Assembly: GCA_022702545.1 (NCBI GenBank)
Contig: JAHRBC010000002.1
Location: forward strand, 3,906,001-3,970,000
DNA: 64,000 nucleotides
Source: Phycomyces nitens
Lineage: Eukaryota; Mucoromycota; Mucoromycetes; Mucorales; Phycomycetaceae
Reading direction: 5' to 3'
Below the pieces are notes generated by a model. That model saw only the letters and a program-made list of their open reading frames with translations, did no database searches and was not told the origin of the DNA. Of the stretch, positions 25,395-37,672 are shown piece by piece. Made by a program: the position numbers and the translations under genes. Within the stretch, counting starts at the first letter, position 1. Each line of letters starts with the position of its first letter.

Positions 25395-26690
25395 ATGGTT
25401 TTTGTAAAGACTTGCTTTGCCAAGCGCATTGGCATTGTCAGCGCAATCTTGCTGTTCTTGTCTACCGTAAACGCTGGATGTGCAGGTGAACTCAAGGCAA
25501 CTTCCCAAGGCGAACTAGATTCTATCCGTGGGTGCAAAGTATACAGCGGTAGCATTATTGTCGACAACTCTGGCGCAACAGATCTGACTCTCAATGGAGT
25601 TGAGATGGTGGAGGGCGATGTTATCTTTAGTGGAAACAATGGACTCCTTCGTCTGACCATGCCAGTTCTTCAGAGTGTGAATGGTAAACTCTCATTGTCA
25701 AATAACAAACTTTTGGCATCAATTGAGATGCGTCAATTGGCAAGCGTACGGGGATTTGAGGTCTCTGTTCACCCTGCTTTGAACTCTCTTGCATTCCCTG
25801 CTGGTCTTGGGAGTGCTGAGCGATTTAGTGTAACCGACACCACCGTAACCCGAATAGACGGCCTAAAGATGCCAGCAGTAGGCGAACTGGTGATCTCAAA
25901 TAACATTTATCTCAAGAACCTGTCGTTTGGAAACATGACCCAACTGACTGGCAGTATAACCATGGCAGCCAACTCTCCTTCTCTGAGCTTAGATGTAAGT
26001 ACCTAATGCTGCTCGAAATATTCTGACGTCTGTTGTATAGCTGGCATCTCTGATCAACATGAACCAAGGCTCTTTCCGTAATGTGGCCAACGTTGCCTTT
26101 GATAACCTTGAGAAGATCAGTGGCGATGTGTTTTTTATCTCCAATTCCTTTTCTACACTTTCTTTGCCAAAGATTACCGGGATCGAAGGCACCCTGACAA
26201 TCACGGACAATAGCCAGCTCTCCACACTGTCTATGCCCGAATTGACCCATTTGGGAGGTGCTCTGTCTCTGGGTAACAATAATCACTTGACTTCTGTGGA
26301 TGCCTTTCCAAAACTAGAGGAAGTGGACGGCACTCTTGATATCACTGGCACATTTGATGAAGTAATGCTACCAGGCCTTATGGATGTAAGTCAATTTAAC
26401 TCTAGTCTTCAAAGGCTCAAGTACAACTGCTGTAGGTTCGTGGAGGGCTTAATGTCCAGACATCCAGTTCCCACTTTTCGTGCGATGGAATTAGCAAGCT
26501 AAAGAGCGAGGTCATCAAGGGAAATGCCTATGTCTGCAAATCAGCCGTCAGCAAACCAAAGTCGGGTATGCCAGGCAAAGGTGGAAGTAATTCGTTTGAT
26601 GACTCGAGCAGTGCTATATCTATCAAGGCTGGCTGGGCGGGTATTCTGACTGCCCTGGGCTTATCCTCTGCCTTGATCCTTTGTGTTTAA
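25395..26690 (+). CDS. ECM33/SPS2-family GPI-anchored cell-wall protein
   Basis: Exons 25395-25994, 26041-26385 and 26436-26690 give 399 residues. A signal peptide (about residues 1-27: basic start, then IVSAILLFLSTVNA) leads into receptor-L-domain-like repeats with the rhythm LTLNGVEMVEGDVIF, LRLTMPVLQSVNGKL and LSLPKITGIEGTLTI, alternating short beta strands. A Ser-rich linker (SNSFDDSSSA) and a hydrophobic C-terminal tail (WAGILTALGLSSALILCV) form a GPI-addition signal. Family members (yeast Ecm33, Pst1, Sps2) keep the cell wall intact. Cys pairs flank the domain, with a late SCDG...YVCK. Confidence 0.92.
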
Positions 26691-26740
26691 TATTTAAGCT
26701 TATAATAGATCCTAGACCTTTTTTTATATAAATATAAAAT

Positions 26741-26765
26741 ACTACTACTACTACTACTACTACTA
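26741..26765 (+). repeat. ACT trinucleotide microsatellite
   Basis: About eight ACT units just downstream of the ECM33-like stop codon. Confidence 0.9.
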
Positions 26766-26896
26766 ATATAATACGTGCATAATAAGCATTTAATTCAAAT
26801 AAAGCGCATGAATTAACCACTCCAACCTACATTGAGAGTCCGTTTTATTCTCTTTCTGTTTTCTCTCTTTAACCATGATTTCCGAATCACCTGCTA

Positions 26897-28538
26897 ATGC
26901 TGCAAGTATTAAAGGTCTGGATTGTCTAATGACTAATCTAATAGGTCAATAGGGCCATGCTTTTGTCAATGATGCCGAAGATTACGAAGAACGAGGTGAC
27001 TGGGTAAATGCAGCCGAAGCACATTTACATGCTGCAGGTAAGGCTATCAATCATTTATTCAATCCTTACAATGATTCTCTAGAACAATTCCAAAGAGCAA
27101 TGGAGTTTGCTCAAGACACAGTGGTAAATAACAAATCATCAATCGACAATTCAGCCAACCCTTTTCTCAACTAGGCATCCAAGGCTCTCTCTCTCTTGAC
27201 GAATGCCCATCGACAGAAAGCTCAAGACATTCAGCGCAGACAGCTCAGAGTACAGGCAAAAGATAACCCATCTATTGTCCAGAGTGTTACCAATACAGGC
27301 TACACGACTATGCGAGACCTAAACATGAACGGACTTCGGAATGCCCTTCCAGATGCCAAAAGACTAGACCCAACCCAAACCAACGTCTCGACAGGTGCCA
27401 TTGGGGATTCGTATGCACTTTTATCGAATGATACGGTAAACTAAAAAAGACTTTGCAGCATCAAATTGAGTATGATTTAAATAGGACGAGGAAGATGACT
27501 CTGATCCTTTCAACAAATTTTGGCAAGTGGTCGAGACCCTGGTAGAGAAACTATCGAACCCGGTCGCGTTTGCATCGGCCCCACTCAGTGAGAACGATAA
27601 GCCAACACCCACTAGAGCAGGTGTAGAGCAGGACGATAGTCAGGGAAAGCAGGAAATATCGGCCATGTTAGAGTCATATTTTGTCGTCCCTGATCATACA
27701 AATATGGAAAACACACGCATATTACCAGAGAGGCAAAAGGATAGCACTCGAGACAAAAAAAGGTTAGGAGGTCTTGGGGGTCCAGAGCACCGACTAACTG
27801 GTTTTTTTTAGGGAGGTTGGCAAAGAAGAAGAAAATGAGCAGTTGAAGCTCAAGGTCGAGCAGCTGACAAAAAAGATCAGAGCCTTGGAAAAGGTATTTT
27901 GTTTGGTTAAAACTGTCCAGGAGCCTAAATATCTGGGTCTGGTCTGGTCTAGACAGCCGAAGAGAGCAACATGTTGAAGAGCAGCATCCTTCAATTCCGC
28001 AACGATGTACAGAAGCAGGCTAAACGGATCATGCTCAACCATGATTCGACAATGCGGTCCTCTGCATTTGGAGCAGGAAGTACGATGGCAAGTACCTATG
28101 GAAGCTACACTCGAGGCTCCACTGGACCTTCCCCGGACATAGGTAGCGTCTTGTCTCCAAATCATTCTCTATGCACGACTCAATGGCTCTCTTCCTCTGA
28201 AGCACAAAGGCTAAAGGAACTCGAGGAAGAAAATCGTCAGCTACGATTACAGAATGACAAGCAACAGACGCTTGTAAATAAATACAGAGAGAGATGGGAA
28301 AAGCTCAAAGAAAGTGCCAAGAAGCGACGTTCTCAGCCATCAGAAGAAGTAAAAATGGAATCCCTACTATCTGCTGTTGCGAGTTATTTGTTTTACTGAT
28401 TCACAATATAAATATATAAATATATAGGATTCCCTCAACATTTCTGCTACAAGACAGCCAACCTTGCTCCAGTCTCTGGCCCAGCAATCGTCTAGCCAAT
28501 CTTCTTACCTTGCTTTTGCCAGTTCACGTCACAAATAA
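26897..28538 (+). CDS. MIT-domain/coiled-coil protein, Atg38/NRBF2-like
   Basis: Exons 26897-26914, 26953-27037, 27083-27123, 27175-27435, 27485-27762, 27812-27893, 27953-28348 and 28428-28538 give 423 residues. The first ~60 residues form a MIT-like three-helix unit (VNDAEDYEERGDWVNAAEA..., FQRAMEFAQDTV, LLTNAHRQKAQDIQR). Two coiled coils follow (about EEENEQLKLKVEQLTKKI, and near the end RLKELEEENRQLRLQN). MIT plus coiled coil is the plan of Atg38/NRBF2, an accessory subunit of the autophagy PI3-kinase complex; other MIT proteins remain possible. The first ATG (26875) does not splice in frame with exon 2, so I chose the ATG at 26897, which does. Its 38-bp first intron is short. Confidence 0.75.
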
Positions 28539-28638
28539 TAATAAAACGAGAAAGAGAGAGAGAGAGAGATTTATCACAATTTATAGAGATATTCATAAGC
28601 AGTCTTTATTTATATGAAAGTGTATATGATGGGATAGC

Positions 28639-31047
28639 CTAGGGATTATAGTCATATTTTGCCTTCCAGGTATCGCACACCCTGACTTCATTGCCAAGAG
28701 TGCCCGAATTGCGTTCAAAGGTAGCTTCCTCGTCCAAGAGACCCTCACTTGGGCCGGGAATACGCGAGATCTCGTTGAACATATGGAGCCATGACATGGC
28801 GTTCCAGACTGTAAAGTATTCTTCGGTGAGGTTCTCTTTGGCGGCAATGCTGACACTTTCATGGAGCTCGCTATCAGAGAACAGTTTAAATAGGATGTCT
28901 GCCACACCAACGACATCGCCAATGGGCACCAGGAAGCCAGTCTCGTTTTCCTTGATCTGTAGAGGGATACCGCCAGCCCGATAGGCAACTACAGGTACTC
29001 CCTTTGCCAAGGCCTCGGTGACCTTGACCTCAAAGCCTTCTCGGTGAGAGAGCTGCAAAGCCACATGGGCGCCACTCATAATCATGTCCAGAAGCTGGTC
29101 AGAGGGAGGCAGACGGGCGACAATGATATCTTCGGTGATATTGGCAAACGATGGGTCCTGGGTAACCTCATGAGTCTGCTCATAGATGATGGTGCCATCA
29201 GGGTCATCGATACTTCCGTGACCGCAGATAACCAACTGAGGAATGGTGTATTCTTCCCAGCCTTCGGCTTCCATTCGTTCGCGCAAAAGGCGGTAAGACT
29301 CGAGCACGTCGGGAATACCTGAGATTGGTGTGAGTACAAACCATAAATGGTCTAGCACACTTACCTTTGGAAGGATCGAAACGAGCTACCTGGACAATGT
29401 ATGGCCGGTGCCAGTTCACCTCCATGGCACCCTGGTCTACGCAGACACGGTTGAACACACCGCGGTAGTAGGCCATGCACCAGCCGTTCAAAGGCTTGTT
29501 GAGGCCATCGAGAGGGTCTGTACAGGCAGGAAGCTGGACGACGTTTCTTCGGGGCACAACATCAGGCACGAAGTTCTTGATAGGGTGAGAAACAAAAAGA
29601 TCTGCGTGCTGGATAAAGTTCCAGAGGAAGCTAGAGACAAGATTTAGCAGAGGCACTCCATGCAAAACACTTACTTCCATGTCTCTGCTTGAGGGCCTTC
29701 TGGATAGTCGCGAATCAGGTCGGCACGCATTTCAATGTGAGAACGGAAGATGATTCTGACATTGGGGGCATGCTTCTTGATATGAGGGATGATACCAGAC
29801 ACTGTGGGGTATCAGATTAATTGGTTGGTCTGTAAAGATTGCAAACACCTACACTGTGGGTCATCGATGACAATTACATCTGAGTTTAGGATGGGACCCT
29901 TGTTATCGACCCAAAATCGGTTTGCATTATCGTCAGACCAGTCTGTAAAGATCTGCTTCTCTTCTTCGGTCAAACAGACATCAGGATTTGCGACACCCTG
30001 TAGAACATTGTGGAACTTGCGCTTGGTGATATCAAACACCTCTGGCTTGGGACGTGAGACATACCCTATAATCGAGTCAATAATACTGACAATTGATTGG
30101 AGACAACTTACAGTGGACCTTGATATCATTGAGATGAAGGAAGCGCAGCAAGGCATGGCGCATGAGGGCAACTGTAGAGAGATGATTAATCGCAGCCCAA
30201 GACAAAGATAATCAGTACCTCCTCCACCCTGGGGTGTTGAATTGAAATAGCTGACCCGGAGCTTTCTTTCCTTGAACTCTGATGAGATCTCTTCCCAGAC
30301 TCTCCATGTCTCTGCACAGACAGTTTGCTTGTAGTCAAACAGGTCGACGAGATGGATAATATTATCAAAATCGACTAGACAATGAAGGTTAGCCGACAAT
30401 CCGGAGTTCTACCTTTTCAGGTTTACCTTCGACCTATGTTACAATGAGTGAGAAATTCAGGCTTTCTTAATTGATGTACTATTTACCTCATGCTTAAAGC
30501 CAACCGAGACTCGAGGAATATTTCCTGGGTACTGGGGACTCAACCTACAAGCGTTAGTTATTTATCACAATCACCAGCAGCCTTACCACATCACTGATTT
30601 ACGGACAGCAGAACTGGCACGTTCATCTGAGGTCTCGCCATGGGTCTTTACACAAAAGGGAATGGCATCAAGTTCCTTCCAGAAGCTGCTCATTGCAGTC
30701 TCTTTGTTGATGTCCAGCTGGAGAGAGGCATCGGCCAGACGCTTGGAGCAGGCAATGATCTGGACCTTGTAGTGCTGGGTAGTAGAGAAGGCCAGGACAA
30801 TCTCGCGCAGACGGTCAAGGGCATCAGCAGTGCACTCCTCCCGGGTGGCATCCGGGTCATGCTTGAGTAGCTCACCCGTATAAAAGTCAGTGGTGTAGGA
30901 ACCATCATGGACAGAGATTGCATAGTACGAGGTGTTCTCATCAGTAATCTCAATGTCTACACCCAGATAAACGGGCTGAGGGATATGAGCAATAGAGAAG
31001 CGTCTTGCTGGAGGGGCACAGGGGACGTGATCAGGGTTGGGAGGCAT
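28639..31047 (-). CDS. Trehalose phosphorylase (retaining, GT4; CCG-9 type)
   Basis: Nine exons on the minus strand: 31047-30587, 30544-30487, 30433-30427, 30374-30219, 30171-30112, 30065-29853, 29801-29675, 29630-29365, 29318-28639; 675 residues. The enzyme reversibly splits trehalose with phosphate to glucose and glucose-1-phosphate. Landmarks in order: VGFKHEVEVD around the tiny third exon, FNSTPQGGVALMRHAL, IDDPQLSGIIPHIKK, FRSHIEMR, VQVARFDPSKG, and the GT4 nucleotide-sugar site HREGFEVKVTEALAKG with its two Glu. Exon 3 is a 7-nt microexon needed to keep the frame. An in-frame ATG at 31128 would add 27 residues, but the MPPNPDH start is preferred. Divergent from the methyltransferase, with 229 bp between starts. 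Confidence 0.93.
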
Positions 31048-31276
31048 GGTAAAGTTATGAAGAACAGAAAGACGACTGCTTAAACTCACTGGCCTATTTA
31101 TTCTAAAAATATTAATTCTCCGTCGCATGAATTCTGCTTTTTCATACTTTGCTTATTTGGAACTTTGGTGTAAATTCCATCTTGGGTGTACGAATTTTTT
31201 TGTTAATTTTAATCTTGCGTTGTTTTTTTGCAGTCCCGATGCTGCTCTTTGTATACTTCTTTTACCCTGATTCAAC
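31048..31276. promoter_or_regulatory. Shared divergent promoter, trehalose phosphorylase / methyltransferase
   Basis: A 229-bp gap between opposite start codons with T-rich tracts. No specific factor site recognised. Confidence 0.55.
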
Positions 31277-32829
31277 ATGGGTAACATTCCATCGCACCAT
31301 TCAAACCTTGACAAGACGCAGACCGACACAAGACTCTACCCTCCTCGGACGGCAAATTCCAGCACCTCCAAGCCACCAGCATTACTGGCCAGGTTCGGTG
31401 CTGCAAAAGCCCGTATACACCGCACCCTTTGTCACAAAACCAAACCCAAAACCAAGAAACACAGTCAGAACAGCCACACATACCCTACAGATGTAACCAC
31501 AAATCAACCAGGCGCCCAGAATAGCCCAGACAACGACAAGCGCCAATACCGCAAGTACCAATACCCTATCGACGAACAGGAACAAGATCGTTTGATACAT
31601 ATGGTGAGTTTGAAATCAGAACAATAGCCCACAATTAATATTTATTTTATTTAGCACTTTCTGCTCAAACAGTGCTTTGATGGCAATTTCTCTGCCCCCG
31701 TCAGAAACCTCCTGTCCCGTACAGCCCTTACTTCTTGGGACTCCTCGTCAATTAACCGTGTGTCCTGGGCCACTTCGGCTACTGCTCACTCCACACAGTC
31801 TTCGCTTCGAAACACGTGGGTGCGCCAGTCGGTGCCGCCCCGGGTGCTTGACATTGCATGCGGCACAGGAACCTGGGCAATGGAGATGGCCGTCGAGTTT
31901 CCATTTGCAGAGGTCCATGGCATCGATAGTTCGGAGATGTATCCTCTCGCGATCAAGCCGCCCAATGTCTGGTTCACCAAGGCTGATGTTCTCGATCCAG
32001 CCGGGCTTCCTTACCCTAGCGAGTACTTTGACTATGTCCACATGCAATTGGTCTATTGCTGCTTCTCTCGGCCGGATTGGACAGTAAGTAAATCCATAAC
32101 GACCGGTTTTCTTTTATAATATATATATATACTTGTCTTTAGACGATCATCAAGGAAATTCGGCGAGTCCTTAAACCCGGTGGCTATGTGGAGTTCCGGG
32201 AATTGGACCCCATACTCCACAATCCGGGTCCTGTCACGGATGGTTTCCTGGGAGCACGCAAGTTGACTGATGGCTAATCGAATCATTTTCTCCACATCTT
32301 ATGCGTGCCTTTTTCTTTAAACGCCTCAGTTACCAAGGGCATGGGGTTGCACGGCATCAACTCATTTTGGAGCCGATATCTTTGCCAATACATCGAACGA
32401 CCAGGCGATATGACTGATGTCCACCATCAGATAGTCTCGGTCGGAGTGGGATGGGGCAGGACTCTGGCCGACATGACGTACCAAGCAGTCGAGCAAGACT
32501 TTCGGGCCGCCAAACGTCTTGTACGCACGGCCCTCTCTATTTCGAGCGAGGAATACGATTCCACAGTTACTATGATGATGAACGAAATGAGGCCCCACAA
32601 GACATATGAAAACTACCACATGTGCTGGGGTCGCAAGCCCTTGCTTGACCTGGACTGCTTATTCTATGACCGCCAGATCAATATACCACGCGCAGAACAG
32701 CTTCATCCTCGTCTGCGCAGGATGTCTTCCATGTCTTGTCTGGAAGGGAAGATGTCTGAAGAAGAAAGGAGGAGAAAGGACACGGTGTCTGACATTTACC
32801 AGTTTGTAGAAGGCTACAATGGATTCTAG
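31277..32829 (+). CDS. Class I SAM-dependent methyltransferase
   Basis: Exons 31277-31603, 31655-32083, 32143-32257 and 32330-32829 give 456 residues. Motif I is VLDIACGTGTWAMEMA (SAM-binding Gly loop), followed by the acidic VHGIDSSEM, then ADVLDPAGLPYPSEYFDYVHMQ (motif II/III) and IRRVLKPGGYVEFREL (post-motif). The N-terminal 90 residues are Ser/Thr/Lys-rich and probably disordered, ending in YPIDEQEQDRL, which many fungal LaeA/UMTA-like methyltransferases carry just before the domain. The substrate is not predictable. The start MGNIPS has a Gly2 that could be myristoylated (weak). Intron 3 (32258-32329) must use a GC donor (GCAAGT); no GT donor gives a good in-frame join there. Confidence 0.88.
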
Positions 32830-33420
32830 GCCTCTTACTACTACTACTTCTTTTTTTTTGTTAAATGCTTCTTTAAGCGTTGTTATAATCACCAAGTCAC
32901 CAATTATCTCTGGTCATACTAGCAGTTCACTTGTAAAAAAATAATAGCAATCAATAATACACTCATCTCTAAAAAAGAAACCTGGGCATCCTTATCTAGG
33001 CCATCGCATCGAACCATTAGGCTGGACCAGGAATCGTTTCTTTATCCCAGAGTCCCACATTCAACACACTTTGGCGTCATTCATGGGTCCCTTTTTACTT
33101 TCTAACTTTGGATCCAAGCGAGCCATCTGGACTGTACCTCCAAGACCATCATGTCTGCCCATTCCCACCCCAGGTTAATTGAGCATTGTGGGCCAATAGA
33201 AATTAATATCAAGTCTAGCCTATTTGAATGATCGATAAGAGACTAGGAATATCTTTATTTCTTGTTACATGGCAACAAATTACACACTGGATAAAGACAA
33301 TGTATTCACTTTCTTTCACCACATCCGGTCAGTATCTTTGCAAATCATCTCTTATTTTGATTAAATGCCCAAAAATGCCTGGGCAATATAAGAAAGAAAA
33401 AGATGGGGAATAATGGGTTT
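32830..33420. other. Convergent 3' intergenic region
   Basis: 591 bp between the methyltransferase and ARP1 stop codons. Only short spurious frames. Confidence 0.6.
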
Positions 33421-35019
33421 CTAAAAGGTCTTTTTATGAATGATATCTGGGTCTTCTTGGTATTCTTCTGCGGAAACCCACATCTACAGACACTGTCAGC
33501 ACTTTGATGAGCCCAGCCCATGGACATACCTTTTTAAAGGTGCTGAGCGAAGCAAGAATGGAACCACCAATCCAAGTACTGTATTTGCGCTCAGGAGGTG
33601 CGTAAATCTTGATCTTACTGTCCTTGAGTGCAAGACGCTTGATCTCGGACAGCAATCTTTCACCAAAGCCTAGACAATAAAATGTGAGGACTCATCAGAT
33701 GTGTCTTTAATAATTTACCTTTGCACAAGGTAGATCCGCCAGAGAGCACAACATTGGAGTACAGGGACTTTCTCAGGTCAAGATCGGCACGGCTGATACA
33801 GTCCACGATCACTTGGTGGATACCTGGGTACTCCTCACCAATCAATTCGGGTTGGAAGAGGATCTCTGGGGCTCTGAACCGCTCGGCTCCCAACTGGTGA
33901 TAAAAAGGGGTCAATAGATGTGTATTTAAATAAACCGGGCTTACTTTGATAATGTTACCGTCTGGCAACTGGAAATCGTCCATCTTTCCACTGGTCTCCT
34001 TTTCTTCCTTGACCGGATTGAGTGCAATGTAACATGTCTTTTCTTTAATGATTCGGACAACCTCCTTTTCTGCAGTGGTGTGGAAGTTGTAGCCTGACTT
34101 GCGCAACAAGAGCTGGAGGTATTCTGTCACGTCTCTAGAGTTTTGTGGTATCAGATGGGTCTTGACATATTTGCTGGTAATTCATACCTTCCTGCAATGT
34201 CAATGCGTCTGATGGCATGAGGAATGGCAAATCCCTCGTAGACAGGCACAGCATGAGTTACACCGTCACCAGAATCAAGCACAATTCCAGTGGTGCGTCC
34301 AGAAGAGTACCTATTTGGTTCAAATCAGCCCAAACCTGAAATTTGATTTAGCAAGGACATACAAACTCAGCACTGCCTGGATAGATGTAAAGAGAGCTGG
34401 GACGTTAAAGGTATCAAAGAAGATCTGGGCAGCTGTATCGCGGTTAGCACGAGGATTCAGGGGAGCCTCGGTCAACAGGACAGGATGCTAATGATGGTCA
34501 GAACCAATTGATGCCTATTGTCTTTAACCCACCTCTTCCGAAAGTGTCTTGAGTTCGTCAGTGTAGATATACTGCCAGATACTCTCCATGTCTTCCCAGT
34601 CTGTCACAATGCCATGTTCAATAGGGTACTTGATCTTCAATAGACCACGCAGTTCCTGGGCCTTGCGACCAATAAATGTGTCGCCTTCGACAGCACCTGC
34701 CATTATGCGAACATGCTTCGGGTGACCGACGCTAAACAAGCAGTTTGAATAATAGGGCCTTTATTGTCTAGTTGTACCTTACAAAGACGGGAAAAAACAC
34801 TTTGGCTGTTCCTCACCGGCAAAGCCTGCCTTGATTACACCAGATCCCTAACAAAGATAGAGATGGTTTAGATGGATGGCTGGGACGGGGGTGATGGAAG
34901 ACATACATTGTCAATGACAACGGGTTGGTTGGTCAGTACCTAGATGGCAAAAAAAGAGAGAATAAGATGATGCAAACATCTTGGCCTTGTCTTTTTACAT
35001 CATCAAACTCTGAATTCAT
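33421..35019 (-). CDS. ARP1: Actin-related protein 1 (centractin, dynactin filament)
   Basis: Ten exons on the minus strand: 35019-34999, 34939-34907, 34847-34783, 34731-34533, 34487-34363, 34310-34188, 34134-33945, 33893-33719, 33669-33530, 33483-33421; 377 residues, the usual Arp1 size. Arp1 polymerises into the short filament of dynactin, the dynein activator. Actin-fold marks are present: [16 protein letters not shown] (phosphate 1), [15 protein letters not shown] (phosphate 2), [17 protein letters not shown] and the adenosine-site [12 protein letters not shown]. Identity is given by [26 protein letters not shown] and the C-terminus [11 protein letters not shown]...HKKTF, all Arp1-like rather than conventional actin. 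Exon 1 has only 21 nt. Divergent from CDT1. Confidence 0.95.
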
Positions 35020-35827
35020 TTTATGTGCTTTGAAGAAGAGCGAATAGGAATCGCCTCAGGACAGCAAGAGAACAAAGGGGGTAAAGCGGCACGTAAAAAA
35101 ATAAAATAAAAAGGAAAAATAGCCTTTGTGCAAAGAATTGAATGCTACAAGTGGACTGGATGAAAAGGAGGAGGGGCTTAATTCGCAACAGGCACAATGA
35201 TTGAACATCCGCGTTCCTTTTTATTTTTATTTTTTTGCTACGTCACAAGAAGTCCAAAGGCAACACTTCTTTAACTATATGCCTACCAAAGCCAACTAGA
35301 ACCACTAGATAATTAAGTTATTTGGTCAATTTTGGCCTCGACTCTTTTTTTTTCTTTTTTAAAAAACACACATCTTGGACCTTAAGATCAGAATCTGCTG
35401 TTTATGGCCAGGTTTCTATAAATCTGTCTTACAGGCCTTGCTTTTGCTGCTCTTGTATCGAGATCAAGTAGGCTGCTTGGATTCGTAGTGGGTTCAATCT
35501 GTTTGGCCAATTGGATACCCACCATTCCTTGGTAAACAAAAAAATTGAACCTAATTAAAATAGTGTCACATACACTACTTTAGGATTTGTCAAGGTATCT
35601 TGTTGCCACCCATCAATTGACTCGGACAAATGGTCCACACAAGATCAGCCAAGGTCGCGTTCACAATGCACTCTGCAGACACGGTCTAGTCAAATAGCAC
35701 CACTTGTATAAATATTTATTTTACTTTATATATATAAATTATTTTTAATTTGACTAGTAGAAATTTGTTTACTGATTACCAAATTAAAAATTTGTGCTTC
35801 TTTTTTTTGTTGTATTGTTCTTTAACC
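35020..35827. promoter_or_regulatory. Divergent promoter region, ARP1 / CDT1
   Basis: 808 bp with poly-pyrimidine runs (35217-35234 and 35345-35360) and an AT-rich block at 35715-35760. It probably carries both 5' UTRs. No specific site recognised. Confidence 0.5.
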
Positions 35828-37672
35828 ATGCAATCACGAATCTCTTACCCAGTCCAAGTAATCAGTTGCTTTTATTTCTATCAAGACAATAACAATTGTG
35901 TGTATTAGAAACGTGCGTTGGGCATCCCACAAGACATATCTCAAAAACAACGAGTGTCTTTCCATCAAATCACTGACAACAAACAAAATGTCGACACCAA
36001 ACCAGTGAAGAATCCAGACCAAGAGAAATGTGAATCTGTATGTCTTTAGATTCAATATTAGCATAAATTCATTGATTTTCAATTTATAGAATGTGTCCAA
36101 GCAAAAGCAGATTCCAATGGTAAATTGACCATCAAAACAGCCCAACTCATTCTCATTCACCCAAAGTCTTTTGTACCCAATCACAGCAACATTGAATTAC
36201 CACGACGAAAAAGTGGACGATTGGCTTTGAAATCTACTCTAGAAAAGTCCATCTTTGATATCATTTCACAGGAAAAGACAACCAAACAAACTACGATTGA
36301 GAATGTTCAAACAACAGTCGATGCACCCGTAGGAAAATCAATCAATATCTTGCCTCAAAAGAACCTTTTGGCTCAAAAGACACTCGGCACAAACAAGAGA
36401 ACAAAAATACAACACGTAGATAGCGAGCTACAACAGCCAGTCGAGATTCAAACAGACAATACCTTTGAAACGCCCGGTCCTTTTGAAAAAGTCAATGATG
36501 CACCTATTGTTGAACCCCAAACACTAGAAGCACGTTCTATTAAAGATACCTGTATCAAGACACCCGAGATCAAGCATGTAGAAAACACATTTGTCGAACC
36601 ACAGGCAATCGTTGTCGAAACAGAAACGCTTGATATCAAGAGTGTTGAAGATATACCTTTAAACCCACAGACCTTTGAAAACAAAGAAGATGTTGTAAAT
36701 CACCAGCAGGAACCTTTAAAGTCTGTCAGTAGCTCTAAAATTACCGTGAGTACATTAATCAGACCACCGTAGGACATCAATTGACTTTCTTAAACATGAT
36801 TTCAGACTACAAACGATCGTATCGAAGAAGAGAAACTGACGCTTACTAGACTACGCGATGCATTGGATATCAAACTGACTTTCCATGCTGCACAGAATCA
36901 GCCTGTTATTTTCCACAAGATTCAACAATCATTGTGCAATTCAACAAGAAAGTATGTAGATAAATAGACGTTGTATATTATCAAATCATTAATGACAAGA
37001 ATGAACGGTTTCAGGAGCATTTCATTGTCTCATATTGCAAAGCTCATCTATCTTGCACCTGATCTCTATGTCATCCAAGCAAAGGCGCTTCGTGAACTAG
37101 GAAGAACACTCGAAGCATACCTTTTGGAATTCGGAAAGTCCTGGATTCCACCTCTGACAGGAAAGAATCTTCAGGATCGCAAGGAGATTCTTGCCTCAAA
37201 AATCAAGCTGTTCTTTGGTGTAAACCCAAAGGTAGATTCAAGATACTTTATTTTTATTTTGTAAACTATCCGTACTAATTGTCTTTTTTTTCATTTTCAA
37301 TATAGCCCGATGCATCTGTACCTGAAGCCCAATTACCAAAGATTGAATCAGTAGTTGACAAGGAAAAGTGGTTGGAAAGAGCAAACTTGCCTCCTAGTGT
37401 GAGTATAATAAGAATTTTACAAGAGCTGTTTACTCATCAATTGCATCTACAGGTCCGTGCTGTCTTGGAGAAACAGGAACAAAGAAAAGAAGCAACATTG
37501 GCAGCACAGGGCCCAAAGCAAACACCGGCAGGATCAGTAAAGGATAGAGCCAGTGCTCTTCTTGAACGTGTAAGTTTTTATATATATATAAAGAGAATAA
37601 TATAGGCTCTCCAAGACTAAATATTGATTCTTCATCTAGTTACGAGCAAAGGCAGCAGCAAAGAAAAAGTGA
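35828..37672 (+). CDS. CDT1: DNA replication licensing factor Cdt1
   Basis: Exons 35828-35857, 35909-36037, 36090-36119, 36167-36745, 36806-36951, 37015-37231, 37306-37398, 37453-37569 and 37640-37672 give 457 residues. Cdt1 loads the MCM helicase at origins together with ORC and Cdc6. The winged-helix region reads LTLTRLRDALDIKLTFHAAQ, NQPVIFHKIQQSL, ISLSHIAKLIYLAPDLY, the Cdt1/geminin-binding-domain pattern. A second helical domain near the C-terminus (RAVLEKQEQRKEA...RASALLERLRAKAAAKKK) would be the MCM-binding part. The N-terminal 240 residues are Thr/Gln/Glu-rich and disordered, with a basic LPRRKSGRLALK patch. The first four exons are less certain because similarity there is low. Confidence 0.85.

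Noticed and set aside
28691..30870. Plus-strand open frames opposite trehalose phosphorylase
   Set aside because: They follow the exon boundaries of the minus-strand gene and lack domain signatures.
33228..33413. Small frames between the methyltransferase and ARP1
   Set aside because: Short, AT-rich, no conserved motif and no plausible splice partners.
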